Assembly: GCA_009733715.1 (NCBI GenBank)
Contig: WMKJ01000004.1
Span: forward strand, 124,001 to 188,000
Direction of reading: 5' to 3'
Length of the DNA: 64,000 nt
Source of the DNA: Herpomyces periplanetae
Lineage: Eukaryota > Ascomycota > Laboulbeniomycetes > Herpomycetales > Herpomycetaceae
Under the pieces are notes generated by a model. It was not told the DNA's origin. It made no database searches and saw nothing but the letters and a program-made list of their open reading frames with translations. Shown here one piece after another: positions 46,687 to 59,100 of this stretch (within the stretch, counting starts at the first letter, position 1; every line of letters begins with the position of its first letter). The translations under genes and the position numbers were made by a program.

Positions 46687-47922
46687 CCCACACAGCCTTT
46701 TCCTGTCACTTCGTATCCTATCGTATACCTTTACTTTTCTTCACTTAAGCTCACTCTGTTTGCCCTTTTAACGTCCATCGATACAGGGCCCTAACAAAGC
46801 CACTCGTCCTATACTTAAAATTCTAACCGTATTTATTGTCGCGCACTCTAATACCCATTTGTATAACTAATTGCCTATACTATACACCAGTACAACTCAC
46901 ATCACTACCGTGCACAAGATTTAAAATTATTCAGTACTCTGGTTTCGTCAACCGTAACATCGCTTTTAATTCGCTCATTAAACCCACTTTGTCTCTGAAA
47001 AGTTTGTGGTTCTGTGCGTTTGCGCTTGCCCGTGTACACTCTTCCAATTCCCCTCCAGCGTCTCGCCCATCCACGACCACTGTCTACAATTTTCCTTTAC
47101 TTTCCTCGTGCACCACCTTCTTTGCATTCCATCCTAACCATCTTCCATCCGTATAATACATACTCATGCGCACACAAACTTGTATAGCTTATCCTTCTCC
47201 CCCTCCTCCCATCTTCACAGTGTTCGTACTCTCCTTAAAATCTCCCTCCGTTCAACCCATAACCACCTTCATTATTCCCATATTTTTCCAATCCACTAAC
47301 CCCCGTAAAATGACTCTCCGGAATATGCTCTGCTCTTTCATGCTGTGCTGCGTCAATTAATTCCCCTACTCACTAATTCATATTGCCCGACTGAGCACAA
47401 CAAACTGCCCAACAACTTCCTTCACCTACCTTAACCTCATTAAAGCGTTAAAATTCCCCCTCCCTCTCCCCCCCTACCAATATACCTGGCTAAACCACAC
47501 TTCCCTAATTCACAATCTCTCGGAATTTACATGTTTCCCTCACTTTTGCTCCAGTAGTCAGTCCCTCATAATCTGATGCAAGCGGATAATTTAATACACT
47601 TCCTTCCTGTCCTATCCTCCACTGACGCTAATACTTCCTCTTACAATCTAATCGCTACTACGAATATATATCTCTTGGATGAAAGGAGGATTATCACGGG
47701 TTGCCCTGGATCGTGACATGTCACTTGTACGAATTGGTATGACAATATTAAGGTGGACGCCAATACACTGTATCAGAATTACCCGTTCCCGGGGAAAACC
47801 TACATACTTCTGTGCACGCATGCATACATCCGGCTTATTTGCCTTTTGTACCGTATTACCAGTCCGAGTGTAGAAGCGTATGCACACCAGCTCAGTTACA
47901 GTAACGATACCCGTAACCCCAA

Positions 47923-47970
47923 CCGCATCCGCATCCGCATCCGCACCCGCACCCGTACCCGCACCCGCAA
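47923..47970 (+). repeat. (CGCAYC)n hexamer array
   Basis: About eight imperfect copies of a hexamer of the type cgcatc/cgcacc in the intergenic region. The minus-strand translation gives an Ala/Gly/Asp run that is not a real protein. Confidence 0.8.
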
Positions 47971-49658
47971 CTCCACCCAAGTTTGTTCAAATCTTCCCAT
48001 TTTAACCAAGTTTCCACCCACCCTCAACGGCCGCTTGTTCAAATCACCCAACCTGGCACTTTCGCCCTAACAATTTCTCACCTTTGGAGAATGCTGCGCT
48101 AAACAAACTACATTGTTTCGCACCCCGCCATACCATGCATGCCGTGTCATGCCATGCGTGAAACTTTAGAGGTGTTTCTACACTGTCCTCATACTGCGAA
48201 ACTTGTTCCATACCACTCGGCTTCAATTCTCAACTCATACGATACTAGTCCAGTCCAGCGTTACTATCGATAATAATATTAAGGTTTGCCTTATCAGACA
48301 ACTCTACCTTACGCCCGCAGCGCTTTTGAAACTTTTAGCACCCGATCAACCGGTTAACTGTCTCTACAACTATATCACGAACCGCCAAATTTTCTTCACA
48401 ATCCCATTTCTTGTGACTACGTACCCACGTGGAACTTACCAAAATACCCAATCATACATCCTGATCCATCCTCCAATAAGCACCTCCAAACTCACCAAAC
48501 TACTTGAAAATTCGGTAACATGGACAAATCAAAAAATATTTGCCAAACAAAGTCTCTGACAGCTGGGATTGGCAGGGTGAAATTAAGTTTCACATCCCAC
48601 GTTAATTATTCCCTAATTCTTCCATAGCTAGCAAATAAACCACGAACAATGTTGCCGGTGCAATGCCAACCGCTAATCATCCAAAATTCCTCATCATGAA
48701 CACACTTGGATTAGGGCTGAATTTGCCCGACTCTCCAGTATCATCGGAATGGGTTTCAAATGTTAATTCCTGTTTAAAAAAGCCTTGACATTGCCTCCCG
48801 TTAGCTTGCATTTTTCTAAAAATCCCATCCGTAAAGTCTGCACCGACAATTTCATCCGTTAACTTCCCCTTCAAATCTCCTAAACTTAGCCTATAAATTC
48901 TTACTTCGGCTTTCCATTTCCCTTAAATCCCAAAATACTTCATTGCCTCCACCACCTACATCATCTAACCAGGCTTTTCCCTGTCGTTAAATTTTCCACC
49001 AACAAAAATCCCCGGGAACCTGAATCGTTCATATCATCGACTCGTCCGCATAACCGTTAATGGCTTCGTCTCACCCACACGTCAATCATCCAACCGTACA
49101 ATTCTTTCATGCTTCTCCAGACTTCCTTTTCACCCCATCATCATTTTTCCCAGGTAAATTTACCCTCCCTATCCCCTCCCTCCATCACACCTTCATCCAA
49201 CTTTTCCCAATCCGGTAATTCGCCTGGTCAGGTTTTGTAGATACTGATAAATCCATTTCTCCAATTTCCTCCCCAGTACACCGCCCTTCGACCACCTATC
49301 CTTCCCATCTATTTCTCTCCCTTAATGCTAATTCCATCCAACTAATTCACCTCCACTCTCTCCACGTTTATCATGACAACTTTCCTCCAAATCTTCCAGT
49401 ATCCAATCCATCCAAATCTTCTCTTCCCTCGTAACCCCATTTCATCCAGTCTATAATGTATATAAACCTCATATCTTTCCCTTCTCATCATCGTCGTTGT
49501 TAATTCAACTACTTTTTTTGGAATCATTTTTCCTCTTCCTTTGCTTGTTAAGCTTTATTATCCATTTTTGTAAAATACTCTCCCCATACCTGCCTATCCG
49601 TCTTACCCTTAACCTTTTCTCCCTCGACATCATCTCCAATTCCCCTCTCGTCCTCATT

Positions 49659-50225
49659 ATGCATTCCATTATACTCATATTCTGCTTCCTTATCAATTGC
49701 CTTGTTCACAGTGCGCCGGTCGTACCCTCTACTCTCTCATCCACCATTAAAAACCATTTGGTGATCCCTCGTTCAATCAATTTCAATCATACTTTGCTAC
49801 CACAGCATCGTGACCGTCCTCTACATCTTTCTCCCGACAATTCAAACCTAGATTTTCTCAAAAAACGAATGCTAGATGCTAGCTCCTCCTCCGCGTTAAT
49901 CTCCCCCGCAAATCCTCCCGCTTTCGCAGGGGATATGACTTACTACAATCCCGGTTTAGGATCATGCGGCTGGATAAATTCCCCAAACGAATTCATTGTC
50001 GCTATGCCCTTAAGCTTAATGAACGACCAACCAAACCCTAACAATGCTAAATGGTGTGGTCGAAAGATATATATCTCCCATCGCAGCAAAATTGTTCAGG
50101 GTACCATTGTCGACGCATGTCCTGCTTGCAAAATTGGCGATATTGACGTTAGTCCCAAACTCTTTACTTTTCTAGCTCAGCTTCCCGAAGGACGAGTTAA
50201 GCATGTCATGTGGTGGTTTGCTTAG
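49659..50225 (+). CDS. Small secreted RlpA-like double-psi beta-barrel protein (expansin/loosenin-like)
   Basis: A secreted 188-residue protein. The ATG at 49659 opens a good signal peptide (MHSIILIFCFLINCLVHSAP, cleavage near residue 19); the longer frame upstream adds only composition-driven sequence. After a Ser/Asn/Leu-rich propeptide-like stretch (20-88) there is one RlpA-like barrel. It reads GDMTYYNPGLGSCGW, then KWCGRKIYI, then GTIVDACPACKIGDIDVSPK and GRVKHVMWWF. The cysteines in GSCGW, KWCGR and DACPAC are those that form disulfides in this family. The aspartate pattern DACP...DIDVS matches fungal loosenins and expansin-like proteins, which loosen or bind wall polysaccharides. No C-terminal carbohydrate-binding module is present. 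A cell-wall role is inferred from the family. Confidence 0.87.
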   Translation: MHSIILIFCFLINCLVHSAPVVPSTLSSTIKNHLVIPRSINFNHTLLPQHRDRPLHLSPDNSNLDFLKKRMLDASSSSALISPANPPAFAGDMTYYNPGLGSCGWINSPNEFIVAMPLSLMNDQPNPNNAKWCGRKIYISHRSKIVQGTIVDACPACKIGDIDVSPKLFTFLAQLPEGRVKHVMWWFA

Positions 50226-51105
50226 CCATTAGTCTCTCCTCATTCATTACCACTTAGCCGTACTAGTTGCATTGATTTTTAAATTTAACCTTATCCCCAT
50301 ATTATACCTCAACGTTAAAAATCAACTGTTCCAATTCATCATGTCCATACCCCATTAGTCTGCTAGCTCCCTCGAACAATTGATATTTTCATTTGAACCT
50401 GTCATCGTGCAACCCATGACTTGATTATTCGTTCCACATCCATTTTTAATGCCCAGATTCTCCATGAACCATCCATTTTATCATATGCCACTTCGCCTAA
50501 ATACTATGCTATAGGTAAACTAATGCATATTATCCCATTTATTTCAATAGTATTGCATCCGTCCACTCTGAAAACTCGCGCTTGTCGCTCCGCGTAAGCT
50601 TGAATAACCTATCCAAATCTTCCCCAGCTTCCCATCATCCTACCTGGTCCAATCTATTTCTAACTAGACCCAAAATCATGCAAGCAACTTTTAACACCTG
50701 CTTCCATCACACTAGACTAGTAAACTAGTACATTCGTCCGGTCCTATATACGATGAAACATTCACTTGAAAACTGCGGGTTAATCTAAACCTCTCGTTAT
50801 CCAAAATGAGGTATTACACTCCGCTCTAACATGCAACATCATACAAGGAACACATCGATTGCTTTGATTTGTCCAACACAAAAATTTTGCTGCTTACGAC
50901 TAGTAAACGTTGGTTTAATCTCCGTCCATACAACACAATCTAACTACTTCCCTCTCCAATCCAATCCAATCCAACTGATAAGCCAGCCAGCCAGCTTGCA
51001 CACCTTGTGGTACGTCAAGACTAATCGCCTACCGTAAACTTTAAACTACTTTTATCCGTACGCATACGCGCATGCCGCTCAATATACACAACACCCTTTT
51101 GCTTT
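50226..51105. other. Convergent 3' flanks of the RlpA-like and eIF2B beta genes
   Basis: About 880 bases, AT-rich, with a short ccaat pentamer run (about 50957-50974). No gene seen. Confidence 0.55.
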
Positions 51106-52784
51106 TTACAAGTTAATATCCTCCGCACGATAATGATCCGAAACAATGTGGTAAAGATATCGCGGAGTTTGTCCACCACTAAATAAAGAAGTCAAGGGAA
51201 ATTCATCCTCCTTGTTAGTCATGCCTTCAACTCTCCAAAGAATTTGCCAGACGCTCAACTTGTATGACTTTGTACACTTCATCACACTCACATATTCGTT
51301 AAGTATAGATCCACTAATTCTGGTGGAACATAATCCGAAATTGGGTTAACAACGAGAATTTGATCGACAAAACTTGCATCCTCATAGGGCGCTACCTTGC
51401 CCGGATCCCCAAACTCGACAAGTTGACTTGTATTAAACGGATAAACCGGACTAATTTTGTATACACCGCTTAACACTACCACCGGTGTCTTATGTTGAAC
51501 TGCTGCCCATGCTAATGTCCGCGCTCCCGCTGCTGCTACTAATCCTCCATTAGCTAGAACTAAGTGGGGCGCCAGGATAACCTTATTCACTCGCGACATT
51601 ACGGCAAAAACAGCTGTATCTGGTACCAGTACAACTGTAATGCCCGCTGCTCTTAACGGTTTTAATCGATCGCATTGCGTCGCTCTGCCGTCAGACTCTT
51701 TTAACGGTTTTTTTAACAGGGTTGAAACTGTATCCTCATTATCATTGGGAAATGATTCAACGTGCATAACGGTAAATTTACGCTTTTTAGCTGCCGATAA
51801 TAGAAACTTTTGTACCGTTGCCGATGACCCATGTGTAAGGATAATCTCACTTGAATGAATATGGTCCGATGCATTTGCCGCTATTTGATCATCCGCTTGA
51901 TCAAGTTCATCTAAAATTTCCCGTACACCTTCTAGCACGTCTGCTCTGAAATCCTTTTTCGCCGTTTTCTTAGTTCCCATCTGGTTTAAAGCTTGAATAA
52001 ATTGGTTGGGCAAGGGTGCTTGACCTTCCGAGCCTATTACCGGTGTATGAGCTGGTAAAGGTGTATCAGGACGGGAAAATATTTCGAATAGCGATGTAGA
52101 AACGGGTACAGAGGGTGGTCCAGAGCTCAATGACGAGTAGGTAGCTCCTGGCCCAGATCGCAGAAACGATTGAGCATTAGACTTGAGGGTGCCGTATCTT
52201 TTAATGGAAAGTTGTGAGTGAGACTTGTGAAGTGCATCTGAATCACTAGCAATTAACGATGGGCTTTCAGTTTCATCGCAGCCCTCTACACTATCTTCAG
52301 CTACCTCACGAATAAGTCCGAGAACTCGCCGAACAATGTTTCCCACCGTCATTTCTACCCGCTGGGCTCCGATAAGCCTTTTTCCCACCAATTTAATTCG
52401 CTCCAGCAGCATATATATATCATCTCCCTTAAAATCCGCTACAACCTGTAGAAGAAGCTGAGTAGTAGCTACAGCAATTGAATGAGGTCCACGAATTTGT
52501 CGTCGTTTAAGTAAGCTATACATCATCATTCATATGTAGCAAATCCATTCTCCATCATATGCACACAAGAACGTATATAATTAGATATATCCCATGTATG
52601 TATAAAGGAACGAAATAAGTTAACAAATCTATTTAACTGCATAAAATTCCCGTTTAATCTTGATTATACAAATTAAGCTTACGCACAAGATTAAGTGTTC
52701 CGTGGATGATTCAATCGAATCATTTTTCAAAGACCTTAGAAAAGACGAGAGTCCCGGCGTCATAACCAGTGAAGCAGACGGCAT
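51106..52784 (-). CDS. GCD7: Translation initiation factor eIF2B subunit beta
   Basis: Regulatory subunit of the eIF2B guanine-nucleotide exchange factor, which reloads eIF2 with GTP and senses phosphorylated eIF2 alpha. Exons 52784-52735, 52515-51292 and 51178-51106 sum to 1347 bases, 448 residues. Family features run in order: LLKRRQIRGPHSIAVATTQL, GKRLIGAQRVEMTVGNIVRR, EIILTHGSSATVQKFLL, ANGGLVAAAGARTLAWAA and ISDYVPPELVDLYLTN. The last exon gives GGQTPRYLYHIVSDHYRAED, the closing motif of the subunit. The first exon (16 codons) joins in frame but needs a weak donor, GTCTTT, so this junction is the least certain. A Ser/Pro-rich insert lies near residues 105-185. The gene is head-to-head with NEM1. 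Confidence 0.9.
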
Positions 52785-53346
52785 AGTGAAAATTTAAATT
52801 TTCAACCACCCGTTTTATCCAGCTAATGTGACACGTGGATTTAGTATAATGAATATACGGAAGTGTGCGTGCGTAAAAGAATGATTTAAAACTATAGATC
52901 AAGGTAGATAGTCCAAGGGCACATTTCCACTTGAATATTAAGCGCAGGAGACGATGGTAAATAACCAGGGGAAAAGTAAAATTAAAAAGCGTAAAAACTG
53001 CACTATAATAAGTCGCAAACCTTTTTTATAGTCACACATTAACCTTTATCATGCAAATAATTATCGTGCTCTGCATCTTAAACAACTTGTCATCAACCTA
53101 CTGGCCTATTCACTCGCGTTCACGATAATTTTCGAACGACCAATGAGTTCGGCAAAATGTTTATCCATTTACTAGTAAATATCCGACGTTTATCCGGTGT
53201 CCAGGTCGGTAAAATGTCGGTGCACAGACGGAGTCACGTGGAACCTAACCAGACAGTGGATGAATTTGGCACGTTTGCCCCGGTTTGCTTGCGGCAACCC
53301 TACGATGAGCGCGATTCGTCACGACGATTCGTTAGATAGTGCCGCC
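52785..53346. promoter_or_regulatory. Bidirectional promoter of eIF2B beta and NEM1
   Basis: Divergent starts 562 bases apart. CACGTG occurs at 52832-52837, about 48 bases before the eIF2B beta start, and at 53235-53240, about 107 bases before the proposed NEM1 start. The latter start has the context gccgccATG. Confidence 0.55.
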
Positions 53347-55207
53347 ATGTATATCGTGGAGAATTTAACGCGAATTTTACCAAGATCGAATGGGCTTATT
53401 ATTCTATTGTTTCAATCGTTAGTCGTAGGAAAGACCTAATCATTTTTTCTCCAAGGTAAACTTGCACTCAAGTTTACTTGATAGCGGGTTTGACCGTGTT
53501 TCGTTAATTGGGAACGTTTAGAGCCAACAATTTTGTATACACTTGCTATCGTATACTCAGGTTTATCTTACCCGGGGGAAAACAGGGCGGTGTTTTATTG
53601 TACGGTTTAACCTTACCAAATGTTCACTGGATAACGTTGCCGTGGATGTTTTCCAGATTTATAAAGGTGGGCGCGTGTTTTATTTTTTTATTCCTTCTGC
53701 CTTGATATACTTTACCTTTATCTGAACGTGTTTCGTGATATGATTATCATGACGCAAGTACAACGGGAAAAATTACATCTAACACTCGAAAGCGATGAAA
53801 AGCGTAAAGTGATGCTGGAGCGGGTTAATTCCCCGACCACGCTGGAATACTCTTCACACCACGATATATCAATATCAGACACTAATTCCCCCGCATCATC
53901 TCATACACCATCACCTTCAACTTGTTCTACGTGTTCGGCTTTATCCGATGACTTAACCAGTTTAAATTCACCCGCTACTTCAGTAGCAACTGCTACTACC
54001 GCAACCTCTACTACCGTTAACTCTTACAATATCGACGAGGAATCACCGACTGGGGTGCCTTCTCGGGGGTCGGATAAATCAATTTCCAGACCGACATCTT
54101 ATTATGCAACAACCCCAAACGAAAAGTGTTTACATACGAAATTGTTATCTAATGTATCATCGAAGACTGTTTCACCCGGTGATTCACCCAACTCTGTCGT
54201 ATCAGCGGCAGCAGCAGCGGCAGCGGCCCTCAAATCACCTACCAGTCCACCTTCTAGTACTGACTCGAAGTTGGGAAAGTTAACCCGTGTACCGTGTCCT
54301 CCTCGACCCCTTGTACCACGTCGTCAACCTTCATTCTCTACGTCAACTTTCCAAGATTTCGGTCCACATTCCAAAACTTTGATTGTTGATTTGGACGAAA
54401 CACTTATACACAGCGTAGCAAAAGGTGGAAGATTTACGTCGGGACATATGGTCGAAGTAAGGGTTACCCAACCTTTGTCCCTTGAATCTGACTCCATTAA
54501 TGCTTCCGTTCCCATCCTCTATTACGTTCACAAACGGCCCCATTGCGATGAATTTCTCCGCAAGGTAAGTTACCTATCCATCCAATTTCCATTACTAAGC
54601 CGCACGATCATGATTAAGCGAGGTCGCACAATGGGTTTTTTTTCGTGCTTGTGATAGCTTATTTTGGTTGCGATATCGTGAGTGATATAACAGGTTAGCA
54701 AGTGGTATAAGTTGGTAGTTTTTACAGCGTCTGCGCAGGAGTACGCAGATCCTGTAATCGACTGGCTTGAATTAGAGCGTAAATACTTTCAACGTCGTTA
54801 TTATCGGCATCATTGTACATATCGAAATGGTGCATTTATCAAAGATCTTAGCCAAGTTGAACCTGACCTTTCGAAAGTGGTTATCGTTGACAATAGTCCA
54901 ATAAGTTATATTTTTCATGAAGGTGAGTCTTTTTTTTCTTGATATTCCCCTTTTAGATGGCCAAAATGCGTACTTGAATGCTTGACTATTCCTTGGAGAG
55001 AAAGAGGGTGAGGTGTCATGCTTTAATATTATTCTAACTCGTGCTTGTTATCCTTTAGATAATGCCATTCCCATAGAAGGCTGGATCAACGATCCTACCG
55101 ACAACAATCTGCTCAATTTAATTCCTTTGCTTGAGGGTTTGCAATACGTTACTGATGTACGATCATTCTTAACACTACGACTCGGTCAACGACTCGGTGA
55201 ATCATGA
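53347..55207 (+). CDS. NEM1: Nem1-type phosphatase (CTDNEP1/Dullard, NLI-interacting factor family)
   Basis: Catalytic half of the Nem1-Spo7 complex. It dephosphorylates the lipin Pah1 at the ER/nuclear envelope, shifting lipid flux to storage and limiting nuclear membrane growth. Certain coding parts are 53728-54564, 54694-54922 and 55059-55207 (1215 bases). The catalytic DLDETLIHS carries the DxDx(T) nucleophile about 220 residues into this part. YYVHKRPHCDEFLRK, KLVVFTASAQEYADPVIDWL, KVVIVDNSPISY and NAIPIEGWINDPTDNNLLNL complete the fold. The N-terminal linker is Ser/Thr-rich with a poly-Ala run. The frame is open upstream to 53668, where it encodes a hydrophobic stretch (FFYSFCLDILYLYLN). 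The ATG at 53347 opens another (GLIILLFQSLV), so an upstream exon probably supplies the membrane anchor. That first junction is unresolved. Confidence 0.85.
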
Positions 55208-56131
55208 AGTTACTACCCTTTCCCGCAACTAGCTCGTTTGTCCTTTTATTCTCTCCTCCCTACAGTTACCCACCGTGTTCCCTTTTTATCTCCCTGTACT
55301 CTCCATCACTCGTGTATATGAATGCCGAACCATCACCGCTCTTCTTACTTGCACGTATTTACTCATCTCCCCTCTATTTACCCTTGCCCCACCCCGACTC
55401 GCCCGCCTTTTAACTCTTCATGACATTTGATTTATCCACGCGCATTTTCCCCTCTACCCTGCATACTCCCTTTCATCTACCTTATCGGACGCCATGAATT
55501 ACACAGGGTTGCTGTACCATAAGCAAATTAAAAGTTACGCATAATATACCCACTCACTCAACCAATCACTTACATACACTCAAACCATTCGAGCTAAATT
55601 TTGCATTAAATATTTTACTGTATTTCGCTTTCCAACCCCATGATCGCGCTGTCCAGTACACGCAAAACAGTTTAACCCGTAAACCATAACTGCGTCTACT
55701 CCGTGATTTATATCGACAAACACTAAGACGCACAAACACACACACACACACACACACCCGCACGCACGCACGCATACAAACACACCCTTACTCTGTTAAA
55801 ATCCCCGACGGCGTGCAAATTGCGTGGCAACCATATATATAGCAATTATATCAGCTTTTCCCACCTTGGATGATTGGTTCCCGCCCGCACCATGGCTCAC
55901 ACCCTCAACTAGCGTAAATAACACAACACTTCCCCGTCTGTTTCCAGTCACCGTTGCCATTAACACACTTCCACTAGCCACGCTGATGCTGGTTCCAAAA
56001 TATGGTACCTGACTGGCTTTGCACACACACACAAACACCGCCGCTGCCGTATCCCCTACTTCTCGAAATCCTATACTTATCGTAAACGTCACATAGAGCC
56101 TGATACACTATGGTGATGTATACCAATCCGT
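55208..56131. other. Convergent 3' flanks of NEM1 and the RhoGAP gene
   Basis: About 920 bases containing a CA run (about 55736-55755) and adjoining cgca repeats. Overlapping frames on both strands around 55796-56092 lack family resemblance. No gene called. Confidence 0.55.
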
Positions 56132-59100
56132 TCAGCTGTCAAGGTGAAATCGCCGCAGATGCAGCTCCATGTTACCGTCCATAGATGAAGCCGGATCTAT
56201 AATCCGAATTCGTGACATATTACGAACATTTTCATTCGTCGGTACCCTTCTATGCTGTCTCCGATGAACATTTTGCTTCTCTTTGGGCGGCACTGCTGTT
56301 GCTGCCGTCGTCGTTGTAACCGGTACAGACAACGTTGACGATGCCTCAATATCTTCTGTATGCGATGATGAGCATGATAAAGCCGACCGCTCAGATTTAC
56401 TCTCCTCACTCGATACAGCTGAACAAGACTCATGCCATTGTGAAAATAGTGGAATTACTGTTCGTTGTTGCTCACCAGGGGCTGCTGTTGTACTCCCACA
56501 AAACGTATACCTTTCTCCATTAGTGCAACATGCGTCGCGCGACTGGCCATGCTTCAATAAATTACATCTGCGATCTTGACTGACTCGAGACGATTCGCGT
56601 GAATAAAGGTGATAATGCTGAACTCGCGGCGATGATCCATTGTTTAAGGTTGGTAAAACTTTCGATGTAACAACATCTATAGGCGGTGATATCGGAGCAG
56701 ACACCACGCTACTCCCGCACATGGTGGTACGCTTCGACCGGGTCGCTTTGTGAGGCAATGCTGCACATGTAACTCCTGCCGCCATCGTCTTACCATGATT
56801 GTTCGTCTGCGCAAGGTTACCGAGTGATGAAGATTGACAAGGCGATGAAAAATTGAATTGGTCAACAGTGTGATAAGCCGGTTCGGGAAAATGATTAAGT
56901 ATTGAGCTCGGCGTTGGAGGAGGTGGAAATGTTTCCGGAATATTGTCATACAGGGAGTTCGAGCCATCCATCTCACATTGACTTCCTTGGGATGTTTTAA
57001 CATTTCCCGTAAACAAACTTCTCAGTCGCTTTCCGTGTTTTTGCCGCAACGATACCAACTTCGTTGATGGTGATGTTCGATCAATGCCTAAGATACTTGT
57101 CCCACGCGCTCGTCTGTACGAATTAACACTCTCCCCCGATTCAGGCACCTCGGGAACATCATCGAATCCGTGAGATACGGGTGGTGTTTGAACCTCACCT
57201 GAGTCCAAAAACGGCCGTGATATCGATTGAACTTCACTAGCTACATCTGGTACAGTTTGTTCACCCGAGGCTTTTCGAATTCGGAAAAATGAACTTCGGT
57301 GCACCGCAAACCGTGAAGATTTTGCACTAGCAAACCCCAAGTCCGACACAGATTTGGAAAGAATTGTAGATTTTGGCACCCATGGGCTCGATAAATCTGA
57401 ATGTTGGAGTGGTGAGCTATATGTATCGGACCCAGGTGTACTAGGCGGCCAATTTGATAGCTCTCTGGGTGACGATTTATAAGATAGCGGTGAATTGACT
57501 CCATTATATGGTTCCACGTGAACTTTGCCACTTTGACCTCCTACAGAAGAGGACTGCGAATTAATTGGAGCAACCGTGGAACCACGCGATAGAAGAGAAG
57601 ACCTCCCAATCACTGACTCAAAACGATTAAACGGTGTTTTAACAATATTAAGGTAATCGGAAGAAAAGGGAAAAATGGAGGAAAAGCGAGACCGGAAGTA
57701 TGGTGATGAACCCCGAAGCTTCGGAGCTTCTAGTTCAGAATTTGTATTAGAACTAGTGGAGTATAGGTTGTACGCAGAACTATGCAAGGATGGCGATGAA
57801 GGACACGTCCCTAATTGACCGAATCTTGAACTGGGAGGTTGTAATTCCGCATAATATTCGTGGGACGCACTGTCGGATAATGGGTCATTGCGAGATGCGT
57901 TGGATCGTTGATGGTACAGATTGTTGGACTCAAAGTTAGAAGGGGTATCAAGGGTGAAATCCTCATATTCAACGGGATTTTCAGGAGGTAGCAAGGCCTG
58001 GAAAAAATCGTCCTCCGTTAACCCGCATGCATCGCGTAAACCTTCATTTGCCCAGGCTTCAATGGCACGCTGAAGTAATATGCGAACTTGGGAAAAGAGT
58101 TTCGCATCTTCCGAAGGGTTTGAGCCACGTAAAAAGGTGGGAACAATGCACACCGAAAGGTTTGCAGCGCTCATTAGATTTGAACTTTCATGCTTCACAA
58201 TTTCGGACAATAAAGGTAACAGGTGCTGAGACAAAATTTTCCGAGAGATTAAGGGAAGGGGAGAGTTTGACGAATTTGGAGAAAAAATTTCCACTAAATT
58301 ATTCAAGCTAAAGGTGCTCTGGTCCTCACGGGAGAGTAGTTTTGTTAAAAGATCAAAGTATGAGGATGAGGGAATAATGGGCTGACGAAGATCCGAATAC
58401 CATAATTTAATGAGGGACGCTGCCATATGGACATCGTAACAATCCCGGGGATCTAGATTTTGGATCAGTGGTTCCAAATCATCCAAACCGTAGTATTGCC
58501 ACAAGGGGAGTATTTTGGAGCTGTCTTTCCAAATGATGAATTTTTGTCCGCGATTGTAAGCATCCTTTAAGATATCACGTAGTTTGTTGTGGGCAGGGAT
58601 GCGAAAAATGCCTTCAATTTTGTAATTATCTTGGAATAAGAGAAAAGAGGTAGTTTCGCGCAAGATGCGAGGTAGTCGGGTAATACCCTCGGAATTAAAT
58701 GGTAAAGGATATCTTGCGCCAAACGCACGCTTTTCAAGATAGCCGATTGAAGTGCAGGAAGGATCATAGTTTTGAGTTACGAGGGAAGAATCAAGTAAGT
58801 GAATTGAGGGCGGTATTAGCAAATTTTCAACAGGGATGTGTGTAGAGAGTGATGCGAGATTCGGGAAGAAGAGTAGTTTTCGCTTGAACTTTCGACGAAC
58901 GATTGAGCTGAAAAGGTCCAATAGATCATGAAACCATGAAGCATCATGAACGAAGTAAACTCTTTGTAGATTGCTCTTTAAAGCATGTGATAATGATTGG
59001 TAAAGTTGAAAGAGCCAAGTTTGAATTGATGGATTTGAGAAAGATTTTCGAAAAGTATGATCAGAAGAAGTAGCTTGACCAGACAATACGATGAGTATGT

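Larger units (their letters stand above)
46505..49658 (+). other. Pyrimidine-rich gene-free region upstream of the RlpA-like gene
   Basis: About 3.1 kb with C/T excess on + and no recognised protein. It contains a triplicated ggtatcgtat unit (46657-46686), a CGCAYC hexamer array (47923-47970) and many short CT runs. The orientation of the bias matches the downstream + gene. Confidence 0.55.

Noticed and set aside
47648-47980. Minus-strand frame with Ala-Gly-Asp repeats
   Set aside because: Product of the CGCAYC hexamer array.
55796-56092. Overlapping + and - strand frames between NEM1 and the RhoGAP gene
   Set aside because: No ATG on the minus frame, no family resemblance, and they lie in two 3' flanks.
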